A stretch of 64,000 bases of DNA from Acidaminococcaceae bacterium (GTDB lineage: Bacteria; Bacillota; Negativicutes; Acidaminococcales; Acidaminococcaceae). The stretch lies in the NCBI GenBank assembly GCA_017405945.1, contig JAFQZL010000021.1, positions 1-64,000 on the forward strand, read 5' to 3'. Made by a program: the position numbers and the translations under genes. How positions within the stretch are numbered: position 1 is the first letter of the stretch; every line of letters starts with the position of its first letter. The notes under the pieces are model-generated. The model searched no databases and had not been told where the DNA came from. It was given only the letters and a program-made list of their open reading frames with translations. Positions 1 to 9,004 of this stretch are shown here, piece by piece.

Positions 1-2
1 AG

Positions 3-131
3 GCTGCGGGCTGCCATACTGCGGCAGTAGGGTACACGCAGTTTGATTTGAAAAAGTTTAAGGCAATGGTCTCGCCGGATCACTGGCTGAAAGACATCCC
101 GTCGCTGTTGCCGCTGTTAAAGCGGATATAA
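3..131 (+). CDS. C-terminal fragment of an unidentified protein (cut by window start)
   Basis: An open frame enters from the left edge and runs 42 codons to a TAA at 129-131. The visible tail ends in residues KDIPSLLPLLKRI. No domain can be recognised from so little sequence. A second frame is open only to a TGA at 43-45, so the longer frame is the better guess for the real gene. The next gene starts 57 bases downstream with its own ribosome binding site. Function unknown. Confidence 0.35.
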   Translation, partial: AAGCHTAAVGYTQFDLKKFKAMVSPDHWLKDIPSLLPLLKRI

Positions 132-188
132 CATTGGTTTCAAAAGTTGTTTTAATATATTTCAATTAAAGTAAGGAGGAGTTTCAGT

Positions 189-815
189 ATGAACAAAAAA
201 TTGTTGGCGTTATCTCTGGCTGTTTTGGTGGCCTGCGGTGTAGCCGGATGCGGCGGCGGGGATAAGAAACCTGCCAAACCGGCTGACCCTCCCAAACAGG
301 CTGCTAACGTGAAGAAAGACGATAAGCAGGCCACGAACGTCGCGAAGGATGATGAGGCTAAAAAAGTAGAACAGGCAAAGCTTCATGCCCAGCAGGTGAT
401 GAAACTGCCGGAAGTGGCAAAATATGATAAGATTTCCAAAGATGCTTATCCGCATCTGAAATGGGGCAGTACCGGTTACACTTATAAAGGGCCGAAAAAT
501 GCCCTGCTGGATTACGGTGAAGTGTTAGCCGGTTTCCATCGGACTCTGGACAGCGACTCCCGGCCCAAATTCAAGCTGGATGACGGCAGGGAAGTACAAG
601 GCCAGGAGAATTATGATATTGAAGTGTTAGTGGGCGGCTGCAAAGGTAACTGCGTCATCGAAGTTGTAAGCACCCATACCAAAAAGCTTGATCCCGCATC
701 CTATAAGAAGCCAATCGTAGAAAAGAAAGTCCTGGTTCCGTTCGATAAAACCTATGTGCGCCATGATGAAAATGGCAAGAAGTGGGTTACCCACGAAAAA
801 TGCGGTACAAAATAA
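189..815 (+). CDS. Putative lipoprotein of unknown function
   Basis: A 208-residue protein with a classic lipoprotein signal: Lys-rich start, hydrophobic stretch, and a VAGC lipobox with Cys21, so it is probably lipid-anchored outside the cytoplasmic membrane. A Lys/Ala/Asp-rich low-complexity linker (about residues 25-65) follows, then a compact domain of about 140 residues with a Cys pair in GGCKGNC. I do not recognise the family. The ATG is preceded by AAGGAGGA at good spacing. The gene is flanked by a terminator and looks monocistronic. Confidence 0.8.
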   Translation: MNKKLLALSLAVLVACGVAGCGGGDKKPAKPADPPKQAANVKKDDKQATNVAKDDEAKKVEQAKLHAQQVMKLPEVAKYDKISKDAYPHLKWGSTGYTYKGPKNALLDYGEVLAGFHRTLDSDSRPKFKLDDGREVQGQENYDIEVLVGGCKGNCVIEVVSTHTKKLDPASYKKPIVEKKVLVPFDKTYVRHDENGKKWVTHEKCGTK

Positions 816-857
816 ACAATGCAAAGTGTGCTGAAACAAATTATATTTTCTTTTACA

Positions 858-885
858 GCCGTGGATTTTTCCACGGCTTTTCTTA
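858..885 (+). terminator. Rho-independent terminator after the 189-815 lipoprotein gene
   Basis: A perfect 7-bp stem GCCGTGG/CCACGGC with a 6-base loop is followed by TTTTCTT. It lies 43 bases past the stop codon and separates the lipoprotein gene from the MTA phosphorylase gene. Confidence 0.85.
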
Positions 886-959
886 TTTTAATTTTATATG
901 ATATAATATAAAGTAGTATTTTCGGGCTGACATAATAATTTCGGAAAGGTGGTAACAAC

Positions 960-1772
960 ATGCGTAAGATTGGTATTGTAGGCGGCACCGGCATTGAGAA
1001 TCCCGATACCCTGAAAGGCTTTGAGACAAAAATCATTGAAACACCCTACGGCAAAGCCCTGTGCAACATCGGCGAGATGAGCGGCAACATGGTAGCGTTC
1101 CTGTCCCGTCACGGTGTAGATCATTCCGTGGCGCCCCACATGATCAACTACCGGGCCAACATCTGGGCGCTGAAGAGCCTGGGCATCACGGAAGTGTTTG
1201 CTACTTCCGCTACAGGTTCCCTGAATCCCAATATGAAGGCGGGACACTTTGTGGTCTGCGACCAGCTGATGGATTTTACCAAAGCACGCATCAGCACGTT
1301 TTATGATAATCCCATCCGTGGCGTAGCCCATGCGGATTTTACCAACCCGTACTGTGAAACTCTGCGGCAGAAGGCTATTGCCATACTGAAGAAGACGGAT
1401 ATCACCTTCCACGAAAAAGGCTGCTATGTCTGCACCGACGGCCCCCGTTTTGAAACCGCGGCCGAGGTGCGCGCCTATGCCATGCTGGGCGGCGACGTCA
1501 TCGGCATGACCAATGCGCAGGAAGCGGCGCTGGCCCGGGAAGCGGAACTCTGCTACACCAACGTGGCCATCGTCACCAACATGGGCGCCGGCATTTCGCC
1601 TACGCCGCTCTCACACAAGGAAGTGGTGGAAGCCATGGCCCAGAGCATCAAGAATATGGAGAAACTGATTTTAGGTTTCATCGGCTACAACAAAAAAGTA
1701 AAAGACATCTGCCTGTGCAAGCATTGCATGAAAGATTTCGGCGGTTTCAAATTGTATCCGGAGAAGGAATAA
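960..1772 (+). CDS. mtnP: S-methyl-5'-thioadenosine phosphorylase family protein
   Basis: Purine nucleoside phosphorylase family enzyme (270 aa), probably cleaving 5'-methylthioadenosine with phosphate to adenine and methylthioribose-1-phosphate in the cytoplasm. Seen: the N-terminal GIVGGTGIENP phosphate loop, SRHGVDHSVAPHMINYRAN, the SATGSLNP segment, the CTDGPRFETAAEVR block and GMTNAQEAALARE. These are typical of the MTAP/PNP branch. The next gene makes an isomerase for the product, supporting MTA over other nucleosides. The C-terminus carries C251, C253 and C256 (CLCKHC), reminiscent of the CXC disulfide motif of archaeal MTAP II. RBS GGAAAGGTGG precedes the ATG. Exact purine specificity is not certain. 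Confidence 0.9.
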   Translation: MRKIGIVGGTGIENPDTLKGFETKIIETPYGKALCNIGEMSGNMVAFLSRHGVDHSVAPHMINYRANIWALKSLGITEVFATSATGSLNPNMKAGHFVVCDQLMDFTKARISTFYDNPIRGVAHADFTNPYCETLRQKAIAILKKTDITFHEKGCYVCTDGPRFETAAEVRAYAMLGGDVIGMTNAQEAALAREAELCYTNVAIVTNMGAGISPTPLSHKEVVEAMAQSIKNMEKLILGFIGYNKKVKDICLCKHCMKDFGGFKLYPEKE

Positions 1773-1841
1773 AACGTTGTGACGCTCCTGCAGGTCCAGC
1801 AGGATACGTTACGCTAAAGAATAGAAGAGACGGGGATTGCT

Positions 1842-3014
1842 ATGGTTGAAACAATGAAATGGGAAAACGGGAAGCTGATTCTGCTTGACCAGACGAAGCT
1901 GCCCGTCAGCGTGGAATGGATTTCCTGCGACACGTACCAGCGTGTGGGGAAAGCCATACAAAAATTGGAAGTGCGGGGCGCGCCGGCCATCGGGGCGGCG
2001 GCAGCGTTCGCTATGGTGCTGGCCTGGCGGAAGATAGTAGAAAAGTACGAAACAAAAAGGGATGCTGCAAACACCTCCAATATGCAGCTGCAAACTTATG
2101 CTGCCATGCTTTACGGAAGTCATGACCATGCCGCTAAAAAGTTGCAGCAGCAGTTACTGAAAAAATTTTTGCAGGCCCGAAACGATTTGGATGCGTCTCG
2201 TCCTACCGCGGTCAATCTTTCCTGGGCGACGAAGCTGATGTACGATGCCGCCTGCAAAATGGCGGAAGCGGGACTGGATCTGCCCCAGACAGATGCGGAA
2301 CTGGAAAAGTTGGCAGTCAAAGTTTATGAACAGGATATTGCCAAAAACAGAAAGATGGGTGAGTATGGCGCGGAAGTCGTGCCGGAAGAGGCTGTCATCT
2401 TAACGCACTGCAATGCGGGAGCGCTGGCCACCTGCGGCTGGGGTACCGCCCTGGGCGTAATTCGTTCCGCCCATGAACAGGGAAAAGTAAAAATGGTGTA
2501 TTCGGATGAAACCCGGCCCCTGTTGCAGGGCTCGCGCCTCACAGCCTGGGAACTGCTGGAAGACAATATTCCTGTCACCACCATTACCGACAACATGGCG
2601 GCCTGGTCCATGAAAACCAAAGGCATCAATATTGTGATCACCGGGGCGGACCGCATCGCCGCCAACGGAGACACGGCCAACAAAATCGGCACATACGGCG
2701 TAGCACTTGCCACCAAAGCCCACGGCATTCCATTTTACATTGCAGCGCCGGCCAGCACCTTTGACTTTTCACTGAAGAATGGTACGCAGATTCCCATCGA
2801 GGAACGCAATGCAAACGAGGTGAGAAGTTTTCAGGGCAAGGTCTCTGCCCCGAAAAATGTCAATGTGTTTAACCCGGCTTTCGACGTAACGCCGGCCAAA
2901 CTGATTGCGGGCATCATCACCGAATACGGCGTACTGCGCCCGCCCTTCAGCAAATCGATTAAAGAATTAAAAACGAAAGTACTCAGGGAGGAACTCTTTA
3001 CATGGAAAGCATGA
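1842..3014 (+). CDS. mtnA: S-methyl-5-thioribose-1-phosphate isomerase
   Basis: Aldose-ketose isomerase (eIF2B-like family) turning methylthioribose-1-phosphate into methylthioribulose-1-phosphate. Seen: RGAPAIGAAAAF near residue 45, the catalytic cysteine in THCNAG (C190) and the catalytic aspartate in ITGADRI (D270). These match Cys160 and Asp240 of the Bacillus enzyme with a uniform shift of 30. The shift comes from an extra Lys/Gln-rich stretch at about residues 70-115 upstream of SRPTAVNLSWA. The protein is thus 390 aa rather than about 350. It follows mtnP and its end overlaps the SAH hydrolase gene by 13 bases, so it is part of an operon. ATG 1854 is an alternative start. Confidence 0.93.
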   Translation: MVETMKWENGKLILLDQTKLPVSVEWISCDTYQRVGKAIQKLEVRGAPAIGAAAAFAMVLAWRKIVEKYETKRDAANTSNMQLQTYAAMLYGSHDHAAKKLQQQLLKKFLQARNDLDASRPTAVNLSWATKLMYDAACKMAEAGLDLPQTDAELEKLAVKVYEQDIAKNRKMGEYGAEVVPEEAVILTHCNAGALATCGWGTALGVIRSAHEQGKVKMVYSDETRPLLQGSRLTAWELLEDNIPVTTITDNMAAWSMKTKGINIVITGADRIAANGDTANKIGTYGVALATKAHGIPFYIAAPASTFDFSLKNGTQIPIEERNANEVRSFQGKVSAPKNVNVFNPAFDVTPAKLIAGIITEYGVLRPPFSKSIKELKTKVLREELFTWKA

Positions 3015-4246
3015 TCCGCGACATCAGCCTGGCAGAAAGCGGCCGGAAAAAAATCGACTGGGTGAAAGGCCACATGCCTTTGCTGAATTACTTTAACGAA
3101 AAGTATGCGCCCACCCAATTATTCAAAGGCATCAACATGGTGGTCACGATTCATCTGGAAGCCAAGACTGCCTATCTGGCGCTGACGCTGAAAAACTGCG
3201 GCGCCAACGTGACGGTTACCGGAAGTAATCCGCTTTCCACACAGGACGATGTGGCGGCTGCCCTGGTAGCAAACGGTGTCACCGTGTTTGCCACCCACGC
3301 CTGCACCAATGAAGAATATGACATGTATCTGGATAAAGCGCTGGATACCCATCCCCAGCTGATCGTGGATGACGGTGGCGACCTGGTGAACAAACTGCAC
3401 ACCACTCGCCGGGAATTGATTCCGGAACTGTGGGGCGGCAGCGAAGAGACCACCACCGGCGTGATTCGTCTGCGTGCGCTGGCAGAAGCGGGGAAACTTG
3501 CGTTCCCTATGATTGCTGTCAATGACAGCAACTGCAAATATTTATTTGACAACCGCTACGGTACCGGCCAGAGTGTTTGGGACGGTATCATGCGGACCAG
3601 CAACCTGATTGTGGCAGGGAAGACCGTGGTGGTTGCCGGTTACGGCTGGTGTGGCAAAGGCGTGGCCATGCGGGCCAAAGGCATGGGCGCCCGGGTCATT
3701 GTCACGGAAGTGGATCCCATCAAAGGCATTGAAGCGGTATTTGACGGATTTGAAACCCTGCCCATGGCGGAAGCCGCGAAGAAAGGCGATATCTTTGTCA
3801 CCGTTACGGGTTGCAAGGATGTCATCCGCAAAGAACACATGGAAGTGATGAAAGACGGCGTGCTGTTGGCCAACGCCGGACATTTTGATGTTGAGATAAA
3901 CAAACCGGACCTGGAAGCGCAGAGCGTAAAAGCGCCCTTTGAAGCGCGTCAGAATATTACCGCATACACTCTGGCCAACGGTCATCAGCTGAATTTGTTA
4001 GGCGAGGGACGTCTGGTAAATCTGGCCTGTGGTGACGGTCATCCGGCGGAAGTCATGGACCTGAGCTTTGCCATGCAGTTCCTGGCCATGCGGCATGTAC
4101 TGGAGAATAAAGGCAAGCTGGAAAACAAACTGTACCTGCTGCCGGCGGAACTTGACGAAGAAGTGGCAACGATCAAATTGCGGGCCATGGGCTTTGATGT
4201 AGACAAGTTGAGTGAAGAACAGTGGAAATATCTTCATGAGGCATAA
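3002..4246 (+). CDS. ahcY: Adenosylhomocysteinase (SAH hydrolase)
   Basis: Splits S-adenosylhomocysteine into adenosine and homocysteine, removing the inhibitor left by methyltransferases. Seen: HLEAKTAYLALTLKNCGA, the DDGGDLV segment, NDSNCKYLFDNRYGTGQS, and the NAD-binding glycine loop GYGWCGKG at about residues 214-221. At 414 aa it is the short form lacking the roughly 40-residue insertion of many bacterial enzymes. AGGGAGG at 2985-2991 supports ATG 3002, which overlaps mtnA; an ATGA overlap at 3011 is a second possible start. Co-transcription with mtnP-mtnA joins two SAM by-product pathways. Confidence 0.95.
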   Translation: MESMIRDISLAESGRKKIDWVKGHMPLLNYFNEKYAPTQLFKGINMVVTIHLEAKTAYLALTLKNCGANVTVTGSNPLSTQDDVAAALVANGVTVFATHACTNEEYDMYLDKALDTHPQLIVDDGGDLVNKLHTTRRELIPELWGGSEETTTGVIRLRALAEAGKLAFPMIAVNDSNCKYLFDNRYGTGQSVWDGIMRTSNLIVAGKTVVVAGYGWCGKGVAMRAKGMGARVIVTEVDPIKGIEAVFDGFETLPMAEAAKKGDIFVTVTGCKDVIRKEHMEVMKDGVLLANAGHFDVEINKPDLEAQSVKAPFEARQNITAYTLANGHQLNLLGEGRLVNLACGDGHPAEVMDLSFAMQFLAMRHVLENKGKLENKLYLLPAELDEEVATIKLRAMGFDVDKLSEEQWKYLHEA

Positions 4247-4252
4247 GATGAA

Positions 4253-5455
4253 ATGATTACCGTCGGCATTCTGCGCTGCAATGTGTGCGGTGCTCCCATG
4301 TATCCCAGTCTGGCAAAGCAGGCATTTTGCTGTCCGTTCTGCGGCAATATATCAGCCTATGGGATGCAGCAGTCCCGCATGAAGCACGAACACAGAAAAC
4401 TGGAATTTACGGAAGAAGGCTATTTCAGTTTGAAGCGTGTGGCTGTCATGACGCCTGTGTCCGTAAAAGAAGAGCTTCTTGCCAAACGCAAGTGGAGAAC
4501 CTTTGACGAACTGGTGCAGCTGTTTGACCGGCGTGCGTTCGTGACTTTCAAAAACAAAAAAGAGTTTTCCTTTGCCTGTCCGGCCTGCGGAGCGCCCGTC
4601 CACGGAAACTCTGTCATGAGTATGTTTGAATGCCGGTATTGTGGAAGCAGATACTCATTTGAGGATGCGGCAGAACACGGGTATATCAAAGTGGCAAGGA
4701 TCATTGGATATGAAGGCATGCTGCCGGATCAGTGTCTTCCTTACGAAGTTACCCTGGAGCAGGCGGAAGTTTATATCCGCAGGCTTGCGGAACGATATTA
4801 TCTGGAACAGGGCGGTTTCCCGGTAAACGCCCTGCTGCAACAGAAAAAATTACTGGCTGTTTATGCACCGGGAAGATTATGGGACCGGAAGTTTCTGTTA
4901 GAAGTTGTAATGAACGGCAGCCGGTCCAAACTTTATGTGGAATGGCTCAACTGGGTCAGCCTGTTCAACAGCCTGGACGCAGAAACCTTTGACCGCCTCC
5001 AGCCCTGGAATTTTGAAAAGGCGGGCCCTTTCGTCCCCGAATATGTGGAAGGGGATGTCCGCCTGATGGCAACCCTGAATGACAACGACGAACTGGAACT
5101 GCGACAGGCGCTGCTTACGAAACGCCTTACGGAAGAAATCAGCGAAACCTTTAATGTAAAAGCCCCGCGTATCCTTAAATGGGGCGATGATTTTATCAAA
5201 CATAAAAACGGCACCATTGCCATGCCTGTTTATTATCTGGAATATCGCGATTTACAAAAACGCCTTTGCCTGAACGTCATGGTCAACGGCCAGACGGGCA
5301 AGACGGTTGCGTCCGTCAGCCGGAACGGGGAAGAGCATTGCTGTGAAATGACGCCGGGCAAGTTTACCGATATGACCGGGGAATGTTCCATGCATTCCAA
5401 ACCGGTAAAAGTCAAGTATGTAAAACCAGGTTTTCTGTATGAAACGTTGCGGTAA
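4253..5455 (+). CDS. Double zinc-ribbon protein of unknown function
   Basis: A 400-residue protein with two zinc-ribbon units: C9/C12 with C27/C30 and C108/C111 with C126/C129, both of CxxCGAP...CxxCG form. The remaining 270 residues show no motif I know, no signal peptide and no clear membrane segment. It starts six bases after ahcY, so it is probably read from the same transcript, with weak ribosome binding sequence. It could bind nucleic acid or act as a scaffold; function is not assigned. Confidence 0.75.
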   Translation: MITVGILRCNVCGAPMYPSLAKQAFCCPFCGNISAYGMQQSRMKHEHRKLEFTEEGYFSLKRVAVMTPVSVKEELLAKRKWRTFDELVQLFDRRAFVTFKNKKEFSFACPACGAPVHGNSVMSMFECRYCGSRYSFEDAAEHGYIKVARIIGYEGMLPDQCLPYEVTLEQAEVYIRRLAERYYLEQGGFPVNALLQQKKLLAVYAPGRLWDRKFLLEVVMNGSRSKLYVEWLNWVSLFNSLDAETFDRLQPWNFEKAGPFVPEYVEGDVRLMATLNDNDELELRQALLTKRLTEEISETFNVKAPRILKWGDDFIKHKNGTIAMPVYYLEYRDLQKRLCLNVMVNGQTGKTVASVSRNGEEHCCEMTPGKFTDMTGECSMHSKPVKVKYVKPGFLYETLR

Positions 5456-5512
5456 ATGTAGGCAAAGGAAAGGAATCCGTTGTAATTTTTCGCAAAAAGA
5501 GAGGGCTGCATA

Positions 5513-6286
5513 ATGCGTCATTTTAAACATTTTTCGCCTGTAATCGCAACCGGCTCCCTGGTTGCTTTATTGTCTGCCGGATTGATGTCTGATAAAACAG
5601 TTATGCCACGTCAGACTTCCGGCAGTCCGTATTACCGGTCAGTTATCTCGCTCCTGCAACCCGGTGTTGCTTCCGCCCAGGCGGAATGGGAGACCCTGAA
5701 ATTCACCAATGCTGCAGAAGAGTTGTGGGCTGGTGAAACCTATATTACCGGCAGGGAAGTTTTTATGCGGTCCGGCCCCGGAACCGATTTCAAGCCGGAA
5801 GGCTTCTTCCGTTTTGCCGAACCGGTACGGATAAACGAAGATTCAGGCGAATGGCTCAAAGTAGAATGCCGGAACTCCGGGGCCCCCGTTTACGTACACA
5901 GGAATTATGTAGGTTCCTGGAGTGAAGTAAAAGATAAATTCATTCCCGGATCTGACTGCATGGTACAAGTTGACAAGCTCTACGATTGCCTTAATGCGGC
6001 AGCTCCCTTTTACACGAAAAATCTGGACAAGGAACGAAAGCTGAAAGAAATCGATCATTACCAGGATGTACTTGACAAAACGTATAACTATATTGAGTAC
6101 AGTAAACTGCCTCCCCAGGCTGTTAAGGATATGTTGCAGGCTCTGGACATGATCAATGGCATGTTCAACTGCCAGAAACGTTTTGTTACCGAACCGGAAC
6201 AGGCCGCAAACATGCGGGACGAAGCCTGGCCGGATTTACAGGTAGAATTCCAACGGCATTATGCAACACTGGATAAATACAGATAA
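5513..6286 (+). CDS. Secreted protein with bacterial SH3-like domain
   Basis: A 257-residue protein with an N-terminal hydrophobic export segment (about residues 10-27). An SH3_3-type region lies at about residues 80-130, with the pattern VFMRSGPGTDF, GEWLKVEC and VYVHRNYVG. Such domains often bind peptidoglycan or other cell-surface ligands. The C-terminal 120 residues contain two cysteines and are rich in helix formers. It stands alone after the zinc-ribbon gene. Envelope location is inferred from the signal segment; the precise role is unknown. Confidence 0.75.
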   Translation: MRHFKHFSPVIATGSLVALLSAGLMSDKTVMPRQTSGSPYYRSVISLLQPGVASAQAEWETLKFTNAAEELWAGETYITGREVFMRSGPGTDFKPEGFFRFAEPVRINEDSGEWLKVECRNSGAPVYVHRNYVGSWSEVKDKFIPGSDCMVQVDKLYDCLNAAAPFYTKNLDKERKLKEIDHYQDVLDKTYNYIEYSKLPPQAVKDMLQALDMINGMFNCQKRFVTEPEQAANMRDEAWPDLQVEFQRHYATLDKYR

Positions 6287-6352
6287 GGCTGAGTTGTTTC
6301 TTTACAACGGGGAGCGCTGGTAAACATCGCTTCTGTTTCCGGAGGTTATGCA

Positions 6353-6685
6353 ATGAAAACGTATATTGCCTATTGCGGGCTGGATTGTGAAACCTGTGAG
6401 GCCCGGCTTGCAACGATACATAATGACAATGAACTGCGTCAGAAAATCGCAAAAGAATGGTCTGAACTGAATCATGCGGAAATAACCCCCGAAATGATAA
6501 ATTGTGAGGGTTGCCGCATGGACGGAGTGAAAACGCCATATTGCGATTCCCTTTGCCAGATTCGTCAATGCGGCCTGAGCAAGGGTTATGAAACATGCGG
6601 CGACTGCAGTCAACTGGAAACTTGCGAAAAAGTCGGGATGATTATCGGCAACAACAGGGAAGCCCTGCACAATTTAAAATGTTAA
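6353..6685 (+). CDS. DUF3795 cysteine-rich protein
   Basis: A 110-residue protein matching the DUF3795 pattern: YCGLDCETCEAR at the N-terminus, then CEGCR, CDSLCQIRQC and a final CGDCSQLETC. There are fourteen cysteines in all, pointing to bound metal. The family is common in anaerobes and has no agreed function. RBS GGAGG lies ahead of the ATG. The stop overlaps the start of the next gene (ATGTTAA), which suggests translational coupling. Confidence 0.8.
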   Translation: MKTYIAYCGLDCETCEARLATIHNDNELRQKIAKEWSELNHAEITPEMINCEGCRMDGVKTPYCDSLCQIRQCGLSKGYETCGDCSQLETCEKVGMIIGNNREALHNLKC

Positions 6686-7047
6686 ATAAAGACATGATAG
6701 TTTATAAAGATGAACGCTACACACTGGGACTGAAAGACAAGGATCCGTATCTTACAGTAGATGGAAAGACCTATCAACTTTCCTGTCACCCCTATGAGCC
6801 CTGTACATATATCAGGGAGGGAGAGCGTCTTGTCTCCGTGATTCACAACGCATTTGACACGTCGTACGTAGTTGAAGCGTTTTCGAAAGGTGAGACGGTT
6901 GCTTCTATTTCAGGAAAACTATATGACGCAAAATCATTTTGTACCTTGATAGCCTTCACGGCAGATTCCCTTTGCGATACGGATATCAGTTACGCGGAAA
7001 GCGCGCTGGCTGTTAAAGAGCTTAAAGAGTCAGGGGATGGAAAGTGA
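6679..7047 (+). CDS. Conserved hypothetical protein coupled to the DUF3795 gene
   Basis: A 122-residue soluble protein without recognised motifs. A longer reading from 6595 exists, but its first 28 codons lie inside the DUF3795 gene. The ATG at 6679, overlapping that gene's stop by seven bases, is the natural start (first residues MLNKDMIVYKDERY). The last codons overlap the GTG of the EamA transporter gene. The three genes therefore form a tightly packed unit. Function unknown. Confidence 0.65.
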   Translation: MLNKDMIVYKDERYTLGLKDKDPYLTVDGKTYQLSCHPYEPCTYIREGERLVSVIHNAFDTSYVVEAFSKGETVASISGKLYDAKSFCTLIAFTADSLCDTDISYAESALAVKELKESGDGK

Positions 7048-7904
7048 ACAACAAAAACGCAGGCATTTTTTACGGTATGTATATCCTTTCCATGCTGCTG
7101 TTTGGCACAAACGGATATCTGGTGGCGCATATCTCGCTACAGAGCAGCCAGATTGTTCTTGTCAGGACACTGATCGGCGGGCTTGTGCTGTCAGCAATGG
7201 TCCTTTTGCAAAAAGACTTTTCGTTCAGCCGGATTAAACCCGAATTGGGCCATCTTCTGGCTGGCGGCATCGCCCTTGGCCTGAACTGGGTGACTTTGTT
7301 CGCTGCGTACCGAATGCTGAACGTAAGCCTTGCCACGCTGATTTATTATGCTGGTCCCATGCTGGTATTACTGTTCTCGCCCTGGCTGTTCCGTGAAAAG
7401 CTGACAAAGCGGAAACTGGCTGCCGTTACGATTGTTGCTGCCGGTTTGCTCTTTATTACCGGAAGTATTGCCGCCGGCAAGCTGAGTATGGCAGGACTGT
7501 TTACGGCGATTGGTTCGGCCCTGTTTTATGCGGCCCTGATCGTGTTCAACAAGCGTATCAGAAACACCAGCGGGTTACAGACAGCCGCCATTGAACTCGA
7601 TGTGGCTTTTATTGTTGTATTGTTATACGTTCTTTTTGCTTCGGGTTTATCTTACCCGATGACTGCCGATATTCCGTACCTTCTGATTATCGGTCTTATG
7701 AACACGGGGCTGGCTTATTTCCTTTATTTTACCGGTATGCAACGCCTGCCCGCCCAGTCGGTGGCGCTTATCAGTTACATCGATCCGGTATCGGCATTAT
7801 TGTTTTCCGCATGGCTGCTGAACGAAAGCATGACCATGCTGCAGATTGCCGGAGCTGTTTTCATTATCGGCGGTGCAATCATTGGGGAACTGGGTGAAAA
7901 CTAA
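7044..7904 (+). CDS. EamA/DMT-family membrane transporter
   Basis: A 286-residue membrane protein with about ten hydrophobic segments arranged as two repeats of five, the EamA layout of the drug/metabolite transporter superfamily. Typical pieces are VRTLIGGLVL, GLNWVTLFAAYRML and YIDPVSALLFSAWLLNE. It starts with GTG in a GTGA overlap with the preceding gene. Family members export amino acids, nucleobases or drugs; the substrate cannot be read from the sequence. Confidence 0.88.
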   Translation: MNNKNAGIFYGMYILSMLLFGTNGYLVAHISLQSSQIVLVRTLIGGLVLSAMVLLQKDFSFSRIKPELGHLLAGGIALGLNWVTLFAAYRMLNVSLATLIYYAGPMLVLLFSPWLFREKLTKRKLAAVTIVAAGLLFITGSIAAGKLSMAGLFTAIGSALFYAALIVFNKRIRNTSGLQTAAIELDVAFIVVLLYVLFASGLSYPMTADIPYLLIIGLMNTGLAYFLYFTGMQRLPAQSVALISYIDPVSALLFSAWLLNESMTMLQIAGAVFIIGGAIIGELGEN

Positions 7905-7934
7905 TCCATAAAAAAACAGCGAGGGGGAGAAAAT

Positions 7935-8450
7935 ATGAGAATCAGAAAAGCTTTGATGACAGTTTTATGTTTGGGAATATGCCTTCCGCTATTTTCCGGC
8001 ATTGCAGAAGCCAAAGGCGGAAAAGATATGGTTCAGGAAAAGACAGCTTATATTACAAGGTGCGGATACGTCAGTTCCGGCAGTTCTACAGGCGGATACG
8101 AGCGCATTGAACTGACACGCGTCAGTGATTCGGAAGCAAACTACAAAAGCAGCGGTAAAGACTGGCATAGTTCTCCGGAAAGAACGGTAGACAAAACCAT
8201 TTCAGCAGACGTGTTAAAAAAGATGGAGGAACTGGGCAGGGAGTATAAAATCTTTAAATGGAAGCCCTTTCGCAAAAGTGCTTTATTTGCCTTGGATGCT
8301 GCAAGCGTAAGCCTTTCCGTTTCCTATAAAGACGCAAACAACGGGGCCGGCTGGACTCTTACCATGCGCTCCGATGATGAACTGAATGATAAGCAGATCG
8401 ATTACTATCATAAACTGCTAGATTTACTACTGTCGGCAGAAGGACAGTAA
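7935..8450 (+). CDS. Small exported protein of unknown function
   Basis: A 171-residue protein with a clear Sec signal peptide (basic start, hydrophobic core, likely cleavage after GIAEA, about residue 26). The mature part is hydrophilic, with a Ser/Gly-rich stretch SSGSSTGG and no cysteine pairs that suggest metal binding. The RBS is GGGGGA before the ATG. It follows the EamA gene closely. No family recognised. Confidence 0.7.
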   Translation: MRIRKALMTVLCLGICLPLFSGIAEAKGGKDMVQEKTAYITRCGYVSSGSSTGGYERIELTRVSDSEANYKSSGKDWHSSPERTVDKTISADVLKKMEELGREYKIFKWKPFRKSALFALDAASVSLSVSYKDANNGAGWTLTMRSDDELNDKQIDYYHKLLDLLLSAEGQ

Positions 8451-8456
8451 TTTAAT

Positions 8457-8918
8457 ATGCATGGACATCATATGAAAACAAATATCATAATCTATTACGA
8501 CAAAAAATTTATCAAAAATTTTGAGGAATTAAAAACGTTGCTGGACGCCGGAGACAGGCCAAAGCTGTATCAGTTTTTATTGGATAAATTCGGTTTCATT
8601 TTCAAAATGAACCAGGTTTATTGGATCCGGATTGCGGAAAACAATGGACGGGACTTTTTGGAAACAGGGAAAGAAATACAGCAGGAACTGATGCGGCCGC
8701 TGTCGCACAGGCAATACCGTGTGATAGAAGGATCTTTTTCTCCGTACCTCGAGGAAGAAGAGAACGTCATTTGTTCCATCTGGGATTTTCTATACGACGA
8801 CGGCCGGATTTACCATAAAAAAGTGATGAGCTCCGCAGAAGTGAGCGGCTGCTCGATGATTTTGGAGAATGTATACTGCTGCCTGGCAAGAGGACAGCAT
8901 CAGATTAAATCAGAATGA
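8457..8918 (+). CDS. Hypothetical cytoplasmic protein
   Basis: A 153-residue protein rich in aromatic and charged residues, with no signal peptide and no recognised motif. It begins six bases after the preceding exported-protein gene. The start is open: ATG 8457 has a distant AAGGA, while ATG 8472 gives residues MKTNIIIYYDKKF and may be the true start. Confidence 0.6.
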   Translation: MHGHHMKTNIIIYYDKKFIKNFEELKTLLDAGDRPKLYQFLLDKFGFIFKMNQVYWIRIAENNGRDFLETGKEIQQELMRPLSHRQYRVIEGSFSPYLEEEENVICSIWDFLYDDGRIYHKKVMSSAEVSGCSMILENVYCCLARGQHQIKSE

Positions 8919-9004
8919 AAAGAACCTGGAGAATCTTATAGTTTATAAACAATTATTTATGGTGACGCTGATTAAAAGGTTAGTTGAAGAGGAGAGGTGT
9001 AATC

